Shown here: positions 7,529 through 16,522 of the stretch, piece after piece
Layout of the letters: every line of letters begins with the position of its first letter
Numbering within the stretch: the stretch's first letter is position 1
From: Oscillospiraceae bacterium MB24-C1
GTDB lineage: Bacteria > Bacillota > Clostridia > Oscillospirales > Ruminococcaceae
NCBI GenBank assembly: GCA_030913685.1
Contig: CP133187.1
Span: forward strand, 2,546,001 to 2,610,000
Direction: 5' to 3'
Length of the DNA stretch: 64,000 bases
Made by a program: the position numbers and the translations under genes
Notes under the pieces: generated by a model
Seen by the model: the letters and a program-made list of their open reading frames with translations, nothing else
Told to the model about the DNA's origin: nothing
Database searches by the model: none

Positions 7529-8257
7529 ATGAAAAAATCGGTGGGAACATTCTGCGAAGCGCTGCGGTTGCGGCTTTATCTTATACTGCTGCGCTTAGGC
7601 TTTACCGAAGCGGTGCATTACATACACGGTCCTGAGACGCTGCCCGCACCGCTTTCGCGTGAGGAGGAGCGGGTCATTTTTATTCGCCTTGAGCAGAAGG
7701 ACCACGAAGCACGGCAGCAACTTATCGTGCACAACCTGCGGCTGGTGGTGTATATCGCGCGCAAGTTTGAAAGTTCCGGACTCGGGGTGGAAGATCTCAT
7801 TTCTATCGGTACCATCGGGCTGATTAAGGCTGTAAACACCTTTTGCCCAAGCAGGGGTATTAAGCTGGCGACCTACGCCTCACGCTGCATCGAAAATGAA
7901 ATTCTCATGTACCTACGCAAGTGTCAGCCACTAAAAAACGAAGTCTCGATCGACGAACCTTTGAATATCGACTGGGATGGCAACGAACTGCTGCTCTCGG
8001 ACGTTTTGGGTACCGACCCCGATTCCATCAACCGCCCGATTGAGCAAGACGCCGAAAAAAGCATGCTAGCCGACGCCATCAACAAGCTCTGCGAGCGGGA
8101 ACGAATGATTATGCAGCTGCGCTTCGGATTTTTAGACGGAAAAGAGCGTACCCAAAAGCAGGTGGCCGATATGATCGGCATCAGTCAGTCGTACATCTCG
8201 CGGTTGGAAAAGCGCATAATCAAACGGCTACGGCGCGACCTTGACAAGGTGATGTAA
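7529..8257 (+). CDS. sigE: RNA polymerase sigma-E factor (pro-form)
   Basis: A 242-residue mother-cell-specific sigma factor made as an inactive precursor. The N-terminal 25-30 residues are a hydrophobic pro-sequence ([15 protein letters not shown]). Region 2 follows with [16 protein letters not shown] and the -10 recognition stretch near [15 protein letters not shown], then region 4 with an HTH ([18 protein letters not shown]). Length and order match Bacillus and clostridial sigma-E. The ATG follows GGGGGCG. It is co-transcribed with spoIIGA. sigG, which often follows sigE in Firmicutes, is absent; an unrelated methyltransferase comes next. Confidence 0.97.
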   Translation: MKKSVGTFCEALRLRLYLILLRLGFTEAVHYIHGPETLPAPLSREEERVIFIRLEQKDHEARQQLIVHNLRLVVYIARKFESSGLGVEDLISIGTIGLIKAVNTFCPSRGIKLATYASRCIENEILMYLRKCQPLKNEVSIDEPLNIDWDGNELLLSDVLGTDPDSINRPIEQDAEKSMLADAINKLCERERMIMQLRFGFLDGKERTQKQVADMIGISQSYISRLEKRIIKRLRRDLDKVM

Positions 8258-8336
8258 ACGCTGCCGCACAAAATATCGGTCAATCAGCCGGTGACGCATA
8301 CCAGCAGCAATCGAAACGCAACGCCCACGTGAATTC

Positions 8337-8366
8337 GGCCGCTCTTCCGATAGGGGGAGCGGCCTT
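8337..8366 (+). terminator. Probable terminator of spoIIGA-sigE
   Basis: GGCCGCTC and GAGCGGCC form an 8-bp stem around a 12-base loop about 80 bp past sigE. The following T-tract is short (TTCCTATT), so efficiency is uncertain. Confidence 0.55.
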
Positions 8367-8397
8367 CCTATTAATAAGAATTATTCTAACCGCAGCG

Positions 8398-8426
8398 TTG
8401 ACAAGACGAAGGGTAAGGTGTATGAT
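8398..8426 (+). promoter_or_regulatory. Sigma-A promoter of the methyltransferase gene
   Basis: TTGACA (8398-8403), a 17-bp spacer and TATGAT (8421-8426). It is close to the vegetative consensus and lies 66 bp before the start codon. Confidence 0.8.
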
Positions 8427-8438
8427 ATTGCCCATAGA

Positions 8439-8456
8439 GGTTAGCCACAACTAACC
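8439..8456. promoter_or_regulatory. Perfect inverted repeat in the +1 region, possible operator
   Basis: GGTTAG and CTAACC flank six bases just downstream of the expected transcription start. A repressor site is plausible. No regulator gene is adjacent. Confidence 0.4.
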
Positions 8457-8491
8457 AAGGGCAGGAATATATATGACAGGAGGATTTTAAG

Positions 8492-9292
8492 ATGTCAGTA
8501 AAATTGAGCGGCGTCATGGAAACGCTACTGATAACGCTTTATATCAGGGCTAAAGATGCCATGAGCGACGTGCCTGTAATCAACGATAAAAAAGCCGCGG
8601 AGATGGTGCGGAAAATTGACTACGACTTTAAAAAATTTGAGAGTGGTGAGATGTCTTATTACGGTGTTTTGGCACGTGCAAAAATTATGGACGAACGGGT
8701 AAAGCGTTTTATCGACCTAAATCCGGACTGCGTTATTGTTTCGGTCGGCTGTGGTCTGGATACGCGGTTCTCGAGGGTGGATAACGGCAAAATTCGGTGG
8801 TATAATCTTGATTTTCCAGAGGTCATCGAACAGCGAAAGCTCTTTTTTCAACCGCATCCCCGCGTTACGGATATTGCAAAATCTGCACTGGACCCCAGTT
8901 GGACGCAGGCGGTTAAAACAAAGGGGCAGCCGCTGCTGATTATCTCGGAGGGAATGCTGATGTACCTTCAGGAAAGCGAAGTGGTGCAGCTTCTTGGGAT
9001 ATTGACTGACGGATTCGACCATTTTGAGGCGCATCTTGACCTGTTGTACAAAGGGCTTGTTAAGAAGGCGGGCATGCACGATACACTTAAAAATACCAAT
9101 GCTCAGTTTAACTGGGGGGTCAAAGACGGCAGCGAGGTGGTGAAGCTTTGCCCCGTAATAAAGCAAGTTGGGCTAATCAACTTCACTGATGAAATGAAGC
9201 ATTTGCTGCCGGGAATAAAAAAGCTTTTTACCCCCGTTATGTACATAACCAATAACAGACTGGGTATATATACGTACCGCAAAGGCGCGTAA
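8492..9292 (+). CDS. SAM-dependent methyltransferase, LCM/TcmP-like family
   Basis: A 266-residue class I methyltransferase of the leucine carboxyl methyltransferase/TcmP type (COG3315). The SAM-binding motif is CVIVSVGCGLDTRF near residue 85, followed by the acidic motif II WYNLDFPEVIEQRK and the family block LLIISEGMLMYL. Members O-methylate carboxyl or hydroxyl groups of small molecules, including polyketides; the substrate here cannot be told. AGGAGG lies upstream of the ATG. It has its own sigma-A promoter and ends at a bidirectional terminator, so it is a single-gene unit with no biosynthetic neighbours. Confidence 0.85.
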   Translation: MSVKLSGVMETLLITLYIRAKDAMSDVPVINDKKAAEMVRKIDYDFKKFESGEMSYYGVLARAKIMDERVKRFIDLNPDCVIVSVGCGLDTRFSRVDNGKIRWYNLDFPEVIEQRKLFFQPHPRVTDIAKSALDPSWTQAVKTKGQPLLIISEGMLMYLQESEVVQLLGILTDGFDHFEAHLDLLYKGLVKKAGMHDTLKNTNAQFNWGVKDGSEVVKLCPVIKQVGLINFTDEMKHLLPGIKKLFTPVMYITNNRLGIYTYRKGA

Positions 9293-9321
9293 CGCCGAAT
9301 TGCGCGTGCAGTTTGCTTATT

Positions 9322-9366
9322 AAAAATGCAGGGTCGTCTCTTTCGAGAGCGACCCTGCATTTTTTA
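9322..9366. terminator. Bidirectional terminator between convergent genes
   Basis: A perfect stem ATGCAGGGTCG/CGACCCTGCAT with flanking A- and T-runs serves both the methyltransferase gene (plus) and ogt (minus). Its right edge touches the ogt stop codon. Confidence 0.92.
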
Positions 9367-9828
9367 TTGCGCTGTGGCACCGTGTTCCAGCTTCAGCAGA
9401 GCCGCTTTCATCTCCAGTCCACCTGTGTATCCGGTCAGTTTTCCGCTTGCACCTACCACCCGATGACAGGGCACAACAATCATCATCGGGTTGCGGTGGT
9501 TTGCCATGCCGACGGCGCGGCAAGCATTCGGATTATCCACTGCTTCTGCGAGCTGCTTGTAGCTGCGGGTTTCGCCGTAGGGAATATCACAAAGCGCCCG
9601 CCAGACCTTTTTTTGAAACGGTGTGCCATACAATATGTATGGGAAATCAAAGTTTTTCCGCTGTCCCGCCAGATATTCGACGATCTGCGCAAAGACATTC
9701 TCGGTCAACGGGCAGGGCAGGTGCTCAGCATCCGGCTGCATTACCCGGTTGAGCGAGACGACAGTGCCATCGCTATAGCCGATCTTCAATAAGCCGAATT
9801 CAAACGGGTAGAAAGCGTATAATGTCAT
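9364..9828 (-). CDS. ogt: Methylated-DNA-protein-cysteine methyltransferase
   Basis: A 154-residue suicide DNA-repair enzyme that transfers alkyl groups from O6-alkylguanine to its own cysteine. The active-site motif is IVVPCHRVVG near residue 120. Upstream are the HTH DNA-binding region with GETRSYKQLAEAV and the arginine-finger segment NACRAVGMANHRNP. The frame is open 32 codons further upstream, but the ATG at 9828 follows AAAGGACGG at the right distance and gives the usual family start, so I use it. Monocistronic. Confidence 0.95.
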   Translation of the reverse strand: MTLYAFYPFEFGLLKIGYSDGTVVSLNRVMQPDAEHLPCPLTENVFAQIVEYLAGQRKNFDFPYILYGTPFQKKVWRALCDIPYGETRSYKQLAEAVDNPNACRAVGMANHRNPMMIVVPCHRVVGASGKLTGYTGGLEMKAALLKLEHGATAQ

Positions 9829-10169
9829 TTTGAACCGTCCTTTCTTATTAGCTTGAAGCAAAAAAATCACCGTCACTGCCGCCATTATAGCATAAGCATC
9901 CGGTGATTTCTTCTCTAGTTTCAACTAAGCAATTTTGATCAAGGATTGGCTTGCGTTAAGGCGGCAAATTGGGTGCAAAAAGTGAGATTCGACAAAAACC
10001 GCAGTATATTTAGCTACATAATCTTCTTGTACATAAAACGTAGGGGGAAGAGGGTGGTTTACCCTCAAGCAGTAGTTTGCCGACGATGAAAAAAATACAT
10101 GAAATCAGCTCTTGTCTAATATAAAAATGGTATGACCCGTTGCAGCGACGATGAACAGGGTTGCCCCTG
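9829..10169. other. Intergenic gap, no gene seen
   Basis: No frame with a credible ribosome site. Only a small hairpin (GAGGGT/ACCCTC, 10050-10066) and a TATAAT-like box on the minus strand near 9890, which may belong to the ogt promoter but lacks a good -35, stand out. Confidence 0.5.
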
Positions 10170-10388
10170 TTACAGCGGCAGCGCATTATACATTAACAGG
10201 CCGAGCAGCACCCCATACAGCAACGACGCAATCATCAGACCGGTGAGCGCCCCACGGGCCGCACGGCCTTTGACTTCATCGCGTAAGCGGTAGAACAACA
10301 ACGCAAGCAAAATGCACAGCAAAACGCCAAAAATAAGAACCAACGGCATCGGCACACCCGCCTTCAAAAAGTCATCCTGACCAAACAA
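10170..10388 (-). CDS. Small two-helix membrane protein
   Basis: A 72-residue protein with two hydrophobic helices (about 14-32 and 47-68) separated by a basic loop RLRDEVKGRAARG. I do not recognise a family. It starts 4 bp after the ilvA stop codon on the same strand, so the two are almost certainly co-transcribed and may be translationally coupled. Function unknown. Confidence 0.65.
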   Translation of the reverse strand: MFGQDDFLKAGVPMPLVLIFGVLLCILLALLFYRLRDEVKGRAARGALTGLMIASLLYGVLLGLLMYNALPL

Positions 10389-10392
10389 GCGG

Positions 10393-11592
10393 TCAAATTT
10401 CGGCGACGTTAAAGCCGTTGTCGGCTAGCGCCTGCTTAATCTGGTCGACATGCGCGTGATCACGGGTCTCAATCGCAATATCCAAGAAGCAGTCGGTGAT
10501 GTTCTTATTGTTGCTGGTACGGTTATGGTCCACGCCGGTGACGTTTGCGCCGCACCCAGCCAGAATGGATGAAACTGCAACAAGCTGTCCGGGCGTGTCC
10601 GAAAGCTCAATGCGCAGTCTCGCGGTGCGCCCCGTCATGAGCAGACCGCGGTTGATCACCCGCGAGAGAATGGTCACGTCGATATTGCCGCCTGAAACAA
10701 GGCAGACAACATTTTTACCCGCGAGCGGCAGTTTGTTTGCGAGTATTGCCGCCACCGGCACGGCACCCGCGCCCTCGGCGATCATCTTCTGCTTTTCGAT
10801 GAGCGCCAGAATAGCGGCGCAAATTTCATCATCGGTGACGGTGACAATTTCATCGACGTATTTTGAGCAAAGATCATAAGTTAGCACGCCCGGCATCTTG
10901 ACGGCGATGCCGTCGGCCATGGTGGCCACCGAGGTCAGCGCTTTGCGTTCATGGTGTGCGATGGCGTTAAACATCGACGGTGCGCCCGCAGCCTGAACGC
11001 CGTAAACCTTGACGTTGGGGTTTAAGGACTTGACCGCGAAGGCGATGCCTGAAATCAGCCCGCCGCCGCCGATCGGTACGACCACTGCGTCCACCTCTGG
11101 CAGCTGATCCAATATCTCCAACCCGATGGTGCCCTGCCCGGCGATCACGCGCTCGTCATCGAACGGGTGAATAAAGGTGGCGCCGGTCTGCTGCTGTAGC
11201 TCGGCGGCACGGGCGGCGGCGTCATCATACACGCCCTTGACCAGCTCGACGTTTGCACCGTAGCTGCGGGTGGCCTCAACCTTTGAGATGGGGGCCGAGC
11301 CGGGGATGCAGATGGTGGCAGGAATGCCTATCCGCGCAGCGGAGAGCGCCACACCCTGCGCGTGGTTGCCCGCCGAACAGGCGATTACCCCGTGCGCACG
11401 TTCCTCGCTTGAAAGCTGAGAAATCTTATAGAAGGCCCCTCTGACCTTAAAGGAACCGGTTATCTGTAGATTTTCGGTTTTCAAGAATAATTTGCACCCT
11501 GTCGATAGTTTAGGTGCGTGAATCAGGTCGGTTTTTCGCACTACGTTTTTCATGGTAAAGGCAGCGTGGTAGATGCTATCCAGCGTAAGCAC
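10393..11592 (-). CDS. ilvA: Threonine ammonia-lyase with ACT domain
   Basis: A 399-residue PLP enzyme converting threonine to 2-oxobutanoate and ammonia, either for isoleucine synthesis or for threonine catabolism (TdcB type). The PLP lysine is in TGSFKVRGAFYK near residue 55, the phosphate-binding loop is GGGGLISG near 180, and an ACT regulatory domain occupies the last 75 residues (LRIELSDTPGQLVAVSSI). One ACT domain and about 400 residues fit the short biodegradative-like class common in Clostridia. An ATG lies three codons upstream, but GGGGG abuts it; the GTG at 11592 has correct spacing, so I prefer it. Confidence 0.93.
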   Translation of the reverse strand: MLTLDSIYHAAFTMKNVVRKTDLIHAPKLSTGCKLFLKTENLQITGSFKVRGAFYKISQLSSEERAHGVIACSAGNHAQGVALSAARIGIPATICIPGSAPISKVEATRSYGANVELVKGVYDDAAARAAELQQQTGATFIHPFDDERVIAGQGTIGLEILDQLPEVDAVVVPIGGGGLISGIAFAVKSLNPNVKVYGVQAAGAPSMFNAIAHHERKALTSVATMADGIAVKMPGVLTYDLCSKYVDEIVTVTDDEICAAILALIEKQKMIAEGAGAVPVAAILANKLPLAGKNVVCLVSGGNIDVTILSRVINRGLLMTGRTARLRIELSDTPGQLVAVSSILAGCGANVTGVDHNRTSNNKNITDCFLDIAIETRDHAHVDQIKQALADNGFNVAEI

Positions 11593-11742
11593 AGCGACCA
11601 TCCCCCTTTCAATTTTTTTGAGATAGCAATAGCATACGCGAAATCGCCCATAAAATCAATTGCATATGTGGTAAAAACTAATAAAAAAACATTGCGATGC
11701 ATGACTTTTCCTTATTTTTTATTTTGATAAAAGGTAATAAAG

Positions 11743-11771
11743 TTGAATATTAGACTAAACAATGCTATAAT
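11743..11771 (+). promoter_or_regulatory. Sigma-A promoter of the exopolysaccharide module
   Basis: TTGAAT (11743-11748), 17 bp, TATAAT (11766-11771). The leader to the first gene is about 225 nt. It contains a short frame (about 18 codons, ATG at 11803) with AAGGAG upstream but no recognisable regulatory motif. Confidence 0.8.
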
Positions 11772-12001
11772 ATTCCAGGAATGGAAGGAGCTAGCCAAGC
11801 AATGGCTGCCCCGAGAGAAAGCAAAGACAATTTAAAGCGTGTTGCCACACTGAACTGAAATCAGATGTCGTCCTTGCCATCGAACGCGTTCAGCAGCATT
11901 CTTGTAGCCTTGTTGTAAAAGACCGATGGGTTCCTCTGCCCTATTTGACACACTGGGTACCCGAAAGTCGGTATTACACTATTTAAAAAGGAGTTTTTGT
12001 C

Positions 12002-13966
12002 TTGCGATTCAGTAAATCTCGTAAATTATTACTGTTCTTGCTAGATATCAGCATTATCTCGGGATGTTACTTTCTGATTAGCCTGCTGTTGGGCAGCAGA
12101 AATATTAATCAACATTATATGGTTGTTGTGCTACAGCATCTGCTACTGATTGGCCTTTGCTACAGCGTCAGCCTGTTTGCCTTTAAGATGTATGACAGCC
12201 TGTGGCGCTATGCTGAGTCACAGGAGTATTTGACGCTGATTATCAGTGTTGCTGCGGCCTTTTGTAGTTATAGGCTGATGGAAGCTCTGCTACCGCTTGA
12301 AAAGCTGCCGGCTGCCGTTGGTATTACCGCCGCTTCGCTGTCGTCTCTGAGCATGTTGTTGGTCCGCTTTTCTTACCGGCAATACCGCAACTATAAAAAG
12401 CTTTCGCACGCAAGGCATATTCGGTTGGCTATTGTAGGTGCCGGTAGCGCAGGCGCCACCTTGCTAAACAATATTCAAAGTAACGCCGACAGCAATTATT
12501 TGCCGGTGTGCTTTTTTGACGATAACCCTGTCAAGATTGGCAAGCGCATACATGGTGTCAGTATTGTCGGGCCGGTTAATATGGTGGCGCAATACTGCAA
12601 GACGCATTATATCCAGGAGCTCATTATCGCAATGCCTTCGATCAACAGTAGCGCGCGCAGGAAGGTTATTTCAGAATGTGCACGCGCCGGTTGCGATGTG
12701 AAAATTTTACCAGATACCGTGTTGCTGTTGGAAAATAAATATGATATACTGGAAAAAACTATAAGACATGTCAATATACAGGATTTGTTAGGCAGAGAAA
12801 GTGTCACATTTGATTGTGAAAATGTCCATTATTTTCTAAAAGACAAGGTCGTCATGGTGACCGGCGGCGGAGGCTCTATTGGTTCTCAGCTTTGCAAGCA
12901 GGTGATGCAGTGCGCGCCCAAACGGCTTGTGGTGATCGATATTTATGAGAACAATGTGTACGATCTGCAGCAAGAATTGCTGCTGGATTGCGGAAAGAAC
13001 ATTCCTCTCAGTATAGAAATTGCTTCGGTTCGGGATGTCGAAAAGCTCGACAGCCTGTTTGATAAGTATCGTCCACAGGTGGTTTTCCACGCTGCGGCGC
13101 ATAAGCATGTTCCGTTGATGGAGCTTTGCCCCGAGGAAGCTGTTAAAAACAATATTTTCGGAACCTATCATATGGTACAGATGGCCGACCGCTATCGCAC
13201 TGAGAAATTTGTGTTAATTTCGACTGATAAAGCGGTCAACCCCACCAATATTATGGGGGCGACCAAGCGTTTTTGTGAAATGATACTCCAAAGCATGAAG
13301 GGCGTCAGTCAGACTCAGTTTGTCGCTGTACGCTTTGGCAATGTTCTGGGGTCGAATGGATCAGTTATCCCGCTGTTCAAACGGCAGATTGAGCGCGGTG
13401 GCCCTGTCACCGTCACCCATAAAGATATTATTCGGTACTTTATGACGATTCCCGAAGCGGTACAGTTGGTGTTGCAGGCAGCCACCATGGCCGAGCAATC
13501 GGAAGTTTTTGTGCTGGACATGGGTGAGCCGGTTAAAATTATTGAACTGGCCGAAAACATGATCCGCTTGTCGGGCCATCGGCCCTATCAAGATATCGAC
13601 ATCATCGAAACAGGACTCCGCTCCGGCGAGAAGCTTTATGAAGAGTTGCTGATCGCCAGCGAGGATTTGATTTCGACCCCGAATACAAAGATCTTTATCG
13701 AGCGCCAGCATCGCATTTCTCAGCATGAGATTCAGCAAAAGCTAAAGCACATTGGCGAAGCGCTGGGCAGCGAATCGGTGAGCCGCCTTCGTGCTGTGCT
13801 GCATGAAGTGGTGCCTACCTTTAAAGAACCCCATGAGGTTAATCAGATTTTTGAAGCGACCGAAACAGCACAATCGGAGCAAACAGCCCAAATGCTGAAT
13901 CCCAGTGTACCTATTGTCATTCACAGTACGCCGGCTACTGTCGTAGCCGGAAAAATACCGGTATAA
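12002..13966 (+). CDS. Membrane-bound nucleotide-sugar 4,6-dehydratase (PglF/WbpM/CapD-like)
   Basis: A 654-residue inner-membrane protein that likely converts UDP-GlcNAc to the 4-keto-6-deoxy sugar feeding a bacillosamine- or fucosamine-type repeat unit. About four transmembrane helices occupy residues 1-125. A first Rossmann-like region follows (IVGAGSAGATLLNNI), then the catalytic SDR domain from about 280 (VTGGGGSIGSQLCKQ). The active-site block STDKAVNPTNIMGATKR has methionine in place of tyrosine, as is characteristic of the large membrane dehydratases. The TTG start follows AAAAAGGAG. It opens the polysaccharide module and precedes an EpsG-like polymerase gene. Confidence 0.92.
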   Translation: MRFSKSRKLLLFLLDISIISGCYFLISLLLGSRNINQHYMVVVLQHLLLIGLCYSVSLFAFKMYDSLWRYAESQEYLTLIISVAAAFCSYRLMEALLPLEKLPAAVGITAASLSSLSMLLVRFSYRQYRNYKKLSHARHIRLAIVGAGSAGATLLNNIQSNADSNYLPVCFFDDNPVKIGKRIHGVSIVGPVNMVAQYCKTHYIQELIIAMPSINSSARRKVISECARAGCDVKILPDTVLLLENKYDILEKTIRHVNIQDLLGRESVTFDCENVHYFLKDKVVMVTGGGGSIGSQLCKQVMQCAPKRLVVIDIYENNVYDLQQELLLDCGKNIPLSIEIASVRDVEKLDSLFDKYRPQVVFHAAAHKHVPLMELCPEEAVKNNIFGTYHMVQMADRYRTEKFVLISTDKAVNPTNIMGATKRFCEMILQSMKGVSQTQFVAVRFGNVLGSNGSVIPLFKRQIERGGPVTVTHKDIIRYFMTIPEAVQLVLQAATMAEQSEVFVLDMGEPVKIIELAENMIRLSGHRPYQDIDIIETGLRSGEKLYEELLIASEDLISTPNTKIFIERQHRISQHEIQQKLKHIGEALGSESVSRLRAVLHEVVPTFKEPHEVNQIFEATETAQSEQTAQMLNPSVPIVIHSTPATVVAGKIPV

Positions 13967-13997
13967 GTGATGCCGACAAGACAAAGGAAGTGACCCT

Positions 13998-15110
13998 TTG
14001 GCAGTCTATTACATTTTGATTTTTGTTATTATTCTGTTTGGCATCCTGCAAAACAGGTTTTTGCCTACTGAGCAAGCCAAAAAAGTTTATTGCATCGGGG
14101 GCGGTATTGCGCTGGCACTGATCTCCAGCCTGCGCTTTATGGTCAGCACCGATTATTACAATTATTGGGAAGGGTTTTTGCAAAGTTACTTTTTAAGCTG
14201 GGAAGATTTCTCGTACCAGCGATTTGAAAAAGGCTATCTTGCAATCAGCCGGTTGCTTTCTGGTTTTACGCTGGGGTATAACATTTTGTTTGTGGCGTTT
14301 GCCATTCTTTTTGCCGCCGTTATCGCGTGTTTTATTTACCGCCGTTCCGCCAATGCCTGGGTCAGCTTTACCGCCTTTGTATGCTTTGGTTTTTTATATA
14401 ATTCCATGTGCTTTCTGCGGCAGTATACGGCCCTAATGATTATGCTTTTCGCTTTTAAATATGTTGAACAGCGTCGGTTTTTCAGATTCGCTATTTTTGT
14501 ATTGCTGGCGTCTACTTTCCATATCTCCGCCATTGTAATGCTTCCATTTTATTTCATTTTGCGCATCCCCATGAATCGGATGACATTGCCGATAGCACTC
14601 GTTCTTTGTGGTATTGCTTTGTTGGGATCCGAGACGGTTTTAGGTATGGTCACCAAAGTGGCTTATAAACAACATGGGCTTACATCGGTGGAGGTTATCC
14701 ACGGAACCAGCCCGGGACCGGGTATCGCTTTTTTAGTTTTCTTAGTTATCTGTCTGGTACTTTATAAGCCCTTGGTGCAGCGGCGTCCATATAACACTTT
14801 CCTGATCAATCTGCTTTACTGGGGGACCTTCTTTGAGCTGGTGGGCATTAAGCATGCTATTGTATCGCGTTTGGCACTGTTTTTTATGACCCCAGCGGTC
14901 ATTCTTCTGGTAGCCGAGCTGGTAGAGCTTTTCAAAAAGAATATCCAATCAATCACTAGGAGTGCCGGACAATCACTAGCGGTTGTGGTGTTGATCTATG
15001 CTTTGTTGTTGACGCCCATGCTGATTCTGCACCAGCATCTTTTGGATATCAATTATAATGGTGTGGTGCCTTACCAAAGCGTCTTCTCAGAAGCGTTTAG
15101 GGACTATTAA
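13998..15110 (+). CDS. EpsG-family polysaccharide polymerase
   Basis: A 370-residue integral membrane protein with about ten hydrophobic segments. The motif LRFMVSTDYYNYW near residue 45 and the block FLRQYTALMIMLFAFKYVEQRR followed by STFHISAIVMLPFYF are hallmarks of the EpsG family, which is thought to polymerise exopolysaccharide repeat units in a Wzy-like way. The TTG start follows AAAGGAAG. It lies 31 bp after the dehydratase gene. There is no flippase gene next to it. Confidence 0.82.
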   Translation: MAVYYILIFVIILFGILQNRFLPTEQAKKVYCIGGGIALALISSLRFMVSTDYYNYWEGFLQSYFLSWEDFSYQRFEKGYLAISRLLSGFTLGYNILFVAFAILFAAVIACFIYRRSANAWVSFTAFVCFGFLYNSMCFLRQYTALMIMLFAFKYVEQRRFFRFAIFVLLASTFHISAIVMLPFYFILRIPMNRMTLPIALVLCGIALLGSETVLGMVTKVAYKQHGLTSVEVIHGTSPGPGIAFLVFLVICLVLYKPLVQRRPYNTFLINLLYWGTFFELVGIKHAIVSRLALFFMTPAVILLVAELVELFKKNIQSITRSAGQSLAVVVLIYALLLTPMLILHQHLLDINYNGVVPYQSVFSEAFRDY

Positions 15111-15124
15111 GGAGGCATGGCGTA

Positions 15125-15721
15125 TTGGCTGTAGCAAGAAAGGCCACAAAAAACAGTGGCGGCCGGTTGGTCGGCACAATTTTGCGACGACGAGCGGGTC
15201 TCGGGGAAGATATATTCCTTTTTTTGGCGACGTTTTTAATTTGCGCTTTTTATCAGATGGAAAATCACCGCCTGAATGTATCAAATATAAAATCAATGCC
15301 CGATTTTAGCGGACTTCCCGCATCATTTGCGCTTTTGGCGGAGTTGTTGTTAACCTATGGCATGCAGCTGTTTCGGGCGGGCTTCGCTGTATTATTTGTT
15401 ATCACACTGCTTGTGCTGAGCCTGTCAAACGGTGTTTTAAAACGGTGGCATTTTGTGCCTGTGGTTGCGGCGCTGCTTTTACTGCCCCAGTTAGGGCTGG
15501 CTTTGCTAGGTGGCACTCGCCATGGTGACGGCATTCTTCGGTTTTTGTACGAGCTGTCCGTTATGCTTGGGCAATGGCCGCTTATCACGCTGCAAAAGTT
15601 ATTAGCGCGTATATTACCATTTTCTGTCGGTTTGCCTTTGGTTGCTGCACTGGCTGTTACTACATCAGGTTTGATGTATACGCTGGGATATCTAATTGCC
15701 CGAAGCAGTCAAAAGCAATGA
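15125..15721 (+). CDS. Membrane protein of the polysaccharide module, unknown function
   Basis: A 198-residue protein with a basic N-terminus (about 25 residues) and four to five hydrophobic helices. I recognise no family. The start must be the TTG at 15125, since the ATG just upstream runs into a stop after five codons; AAGGAGG lies nine bases before it. It begins 14 bp after the polymerase gene and is clearly in the same operon. The interior helix arrangement does not obviously match Wzz, flippase or O-acetyltransferase patterns. Confidence 0.7.
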   Translation: MAVARKATKNSGGRLVGTILRRRAGLGEDIFLFLATFLICAFYQMENHRLNVSNIKSMPDFSGLPASFALLAELLLTYGMQLFRAGFAVLFVITLLVLSLSNGVLKRWHFVPVVAALLLLPQLGLALLGGTRHGDGILRFLYELSVMLGQWPLITLQKLLARILPFSVGLPLVAALAVTTSGLMYTLGYLIARSSQKQ

Positions 15722-15806
15722 TTCCACTTAATATCCGAAAACTTATGCTGAGCAAGTCAAGCAGCTCAGCGTTAGTTAAATAATACAATTTAAGGAGCGT
15801 TTTGTT

Positions 15807-16433
15807 ATGAAAAAAATTATGTCCCTCATGCTTTCAGCGGCCATGATTATTGCAATGGCTTCGTTGGCAATGGCTGCCGACTATAGCAGCTCGACGGGAG
15901 AGACAGCAGGCAGCAGTGGCTTCTCTGGCACACCGGCTGTTGTTTCCTCGTCCTCCGTGACGCAGGCTGTTGCCGCTGGCAGTGCTGTAACGGTTACTGA
16001 GAATGCAGTTGTTACTCAGAACGTTGTTCAGAGCATTGCGACCGCTACCCAGCCTGTCACTTTTACCGCCCCCAACTACACTGCTACCATCAACCCGGCG
16101 ACGATTACCGCTGCGCAGAACATCAGCCTGGGTGCCCTGCCGGCTAATGCTGGGATCGAATCTCTGTTTGGCAAGTACTTCAGCAACAGCTTCGCCTCGG
16201 TGCAGCTTGCACAGCAGGGCTCCTTTGGTGCGACGGTCGAATTCACCATTGCCCCCACCAACCTTGGTACACTGAATACTGCCAACCTGCAGTTCTTTTC
16301 CTATGATCTGGCTACCAACAGCTACACCAGAGTCACCACCCCATACACCGTTAATCCAAACGGCAGCCTTACCTTTTCCACGACGCTCGGCAACACCATT
16401 ATCATCACGGATGGACCGATCACTGCAAGATAA
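15807..16433 (+). CDS. Secreted protein, Ser/Thr-rich, unknown function
   Basis: A 208-residue exported protein. The signal peptide is clear (MKKIMSLMLSAAMIIAMASLAMAA, cleavage after about residue 23). A low-complexity Ser/Thr/Val/Ala stretch covers residues 25-95. The C-terminal domain resembles the closing beta module of many clostridial surface proteins: LQFFSYDLATNSYTRV, then NPNGSLTFSTTLGNTIIITD. There is no sortase motif or wall-binding repeat. It has a good AAGGAG and its own downstream hairpin, so it may be expressed more strongly than the flanking polysaccharide genes. A role in the extracellular matrix would fit its position but is inferred. Confidence 0.8.
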   Translation: MKKIMSLMLSAAMIIAMASLAMAADYSSSTGETAGSSGFSGTPAVVSSSSVTQAVAAGSAVTVTENAVVTQNVVQSIATATQPVTFTAPNYTATINPATITAAQNISLGALPANAGIESLFGKYFSNSFASVQLAQQGSFGATVEFTIAPTNLGTLNTANLQFFSYDLATNSYTRVTTPYTVNPNGSLTFSTTLGNTIIITDGPITAR

Positions 16434-16455
16434 TTGCTTGACGCAAGGTTCTGAT

Positions 16456-16495
16456 GGAGCTTTCCGCTGCGTGGCTTGACACAGAGGAAAGCTCC
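16456..16495 (+). terminator. Hairpin after the secreted-protein gene
   Basis: A perfect 10-bp stem GGAGCTTTCC/GGAAAGCTCC with a 20-base loop, followed by a short T-containing tail. It may reduce read-through from the secreted-protein gene into the phosphatase gene. Confidence 0.6.
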
Positions 16496-16522
16496 TTATC
16501 CTGTTTGTAAGGGGCTATGCGT

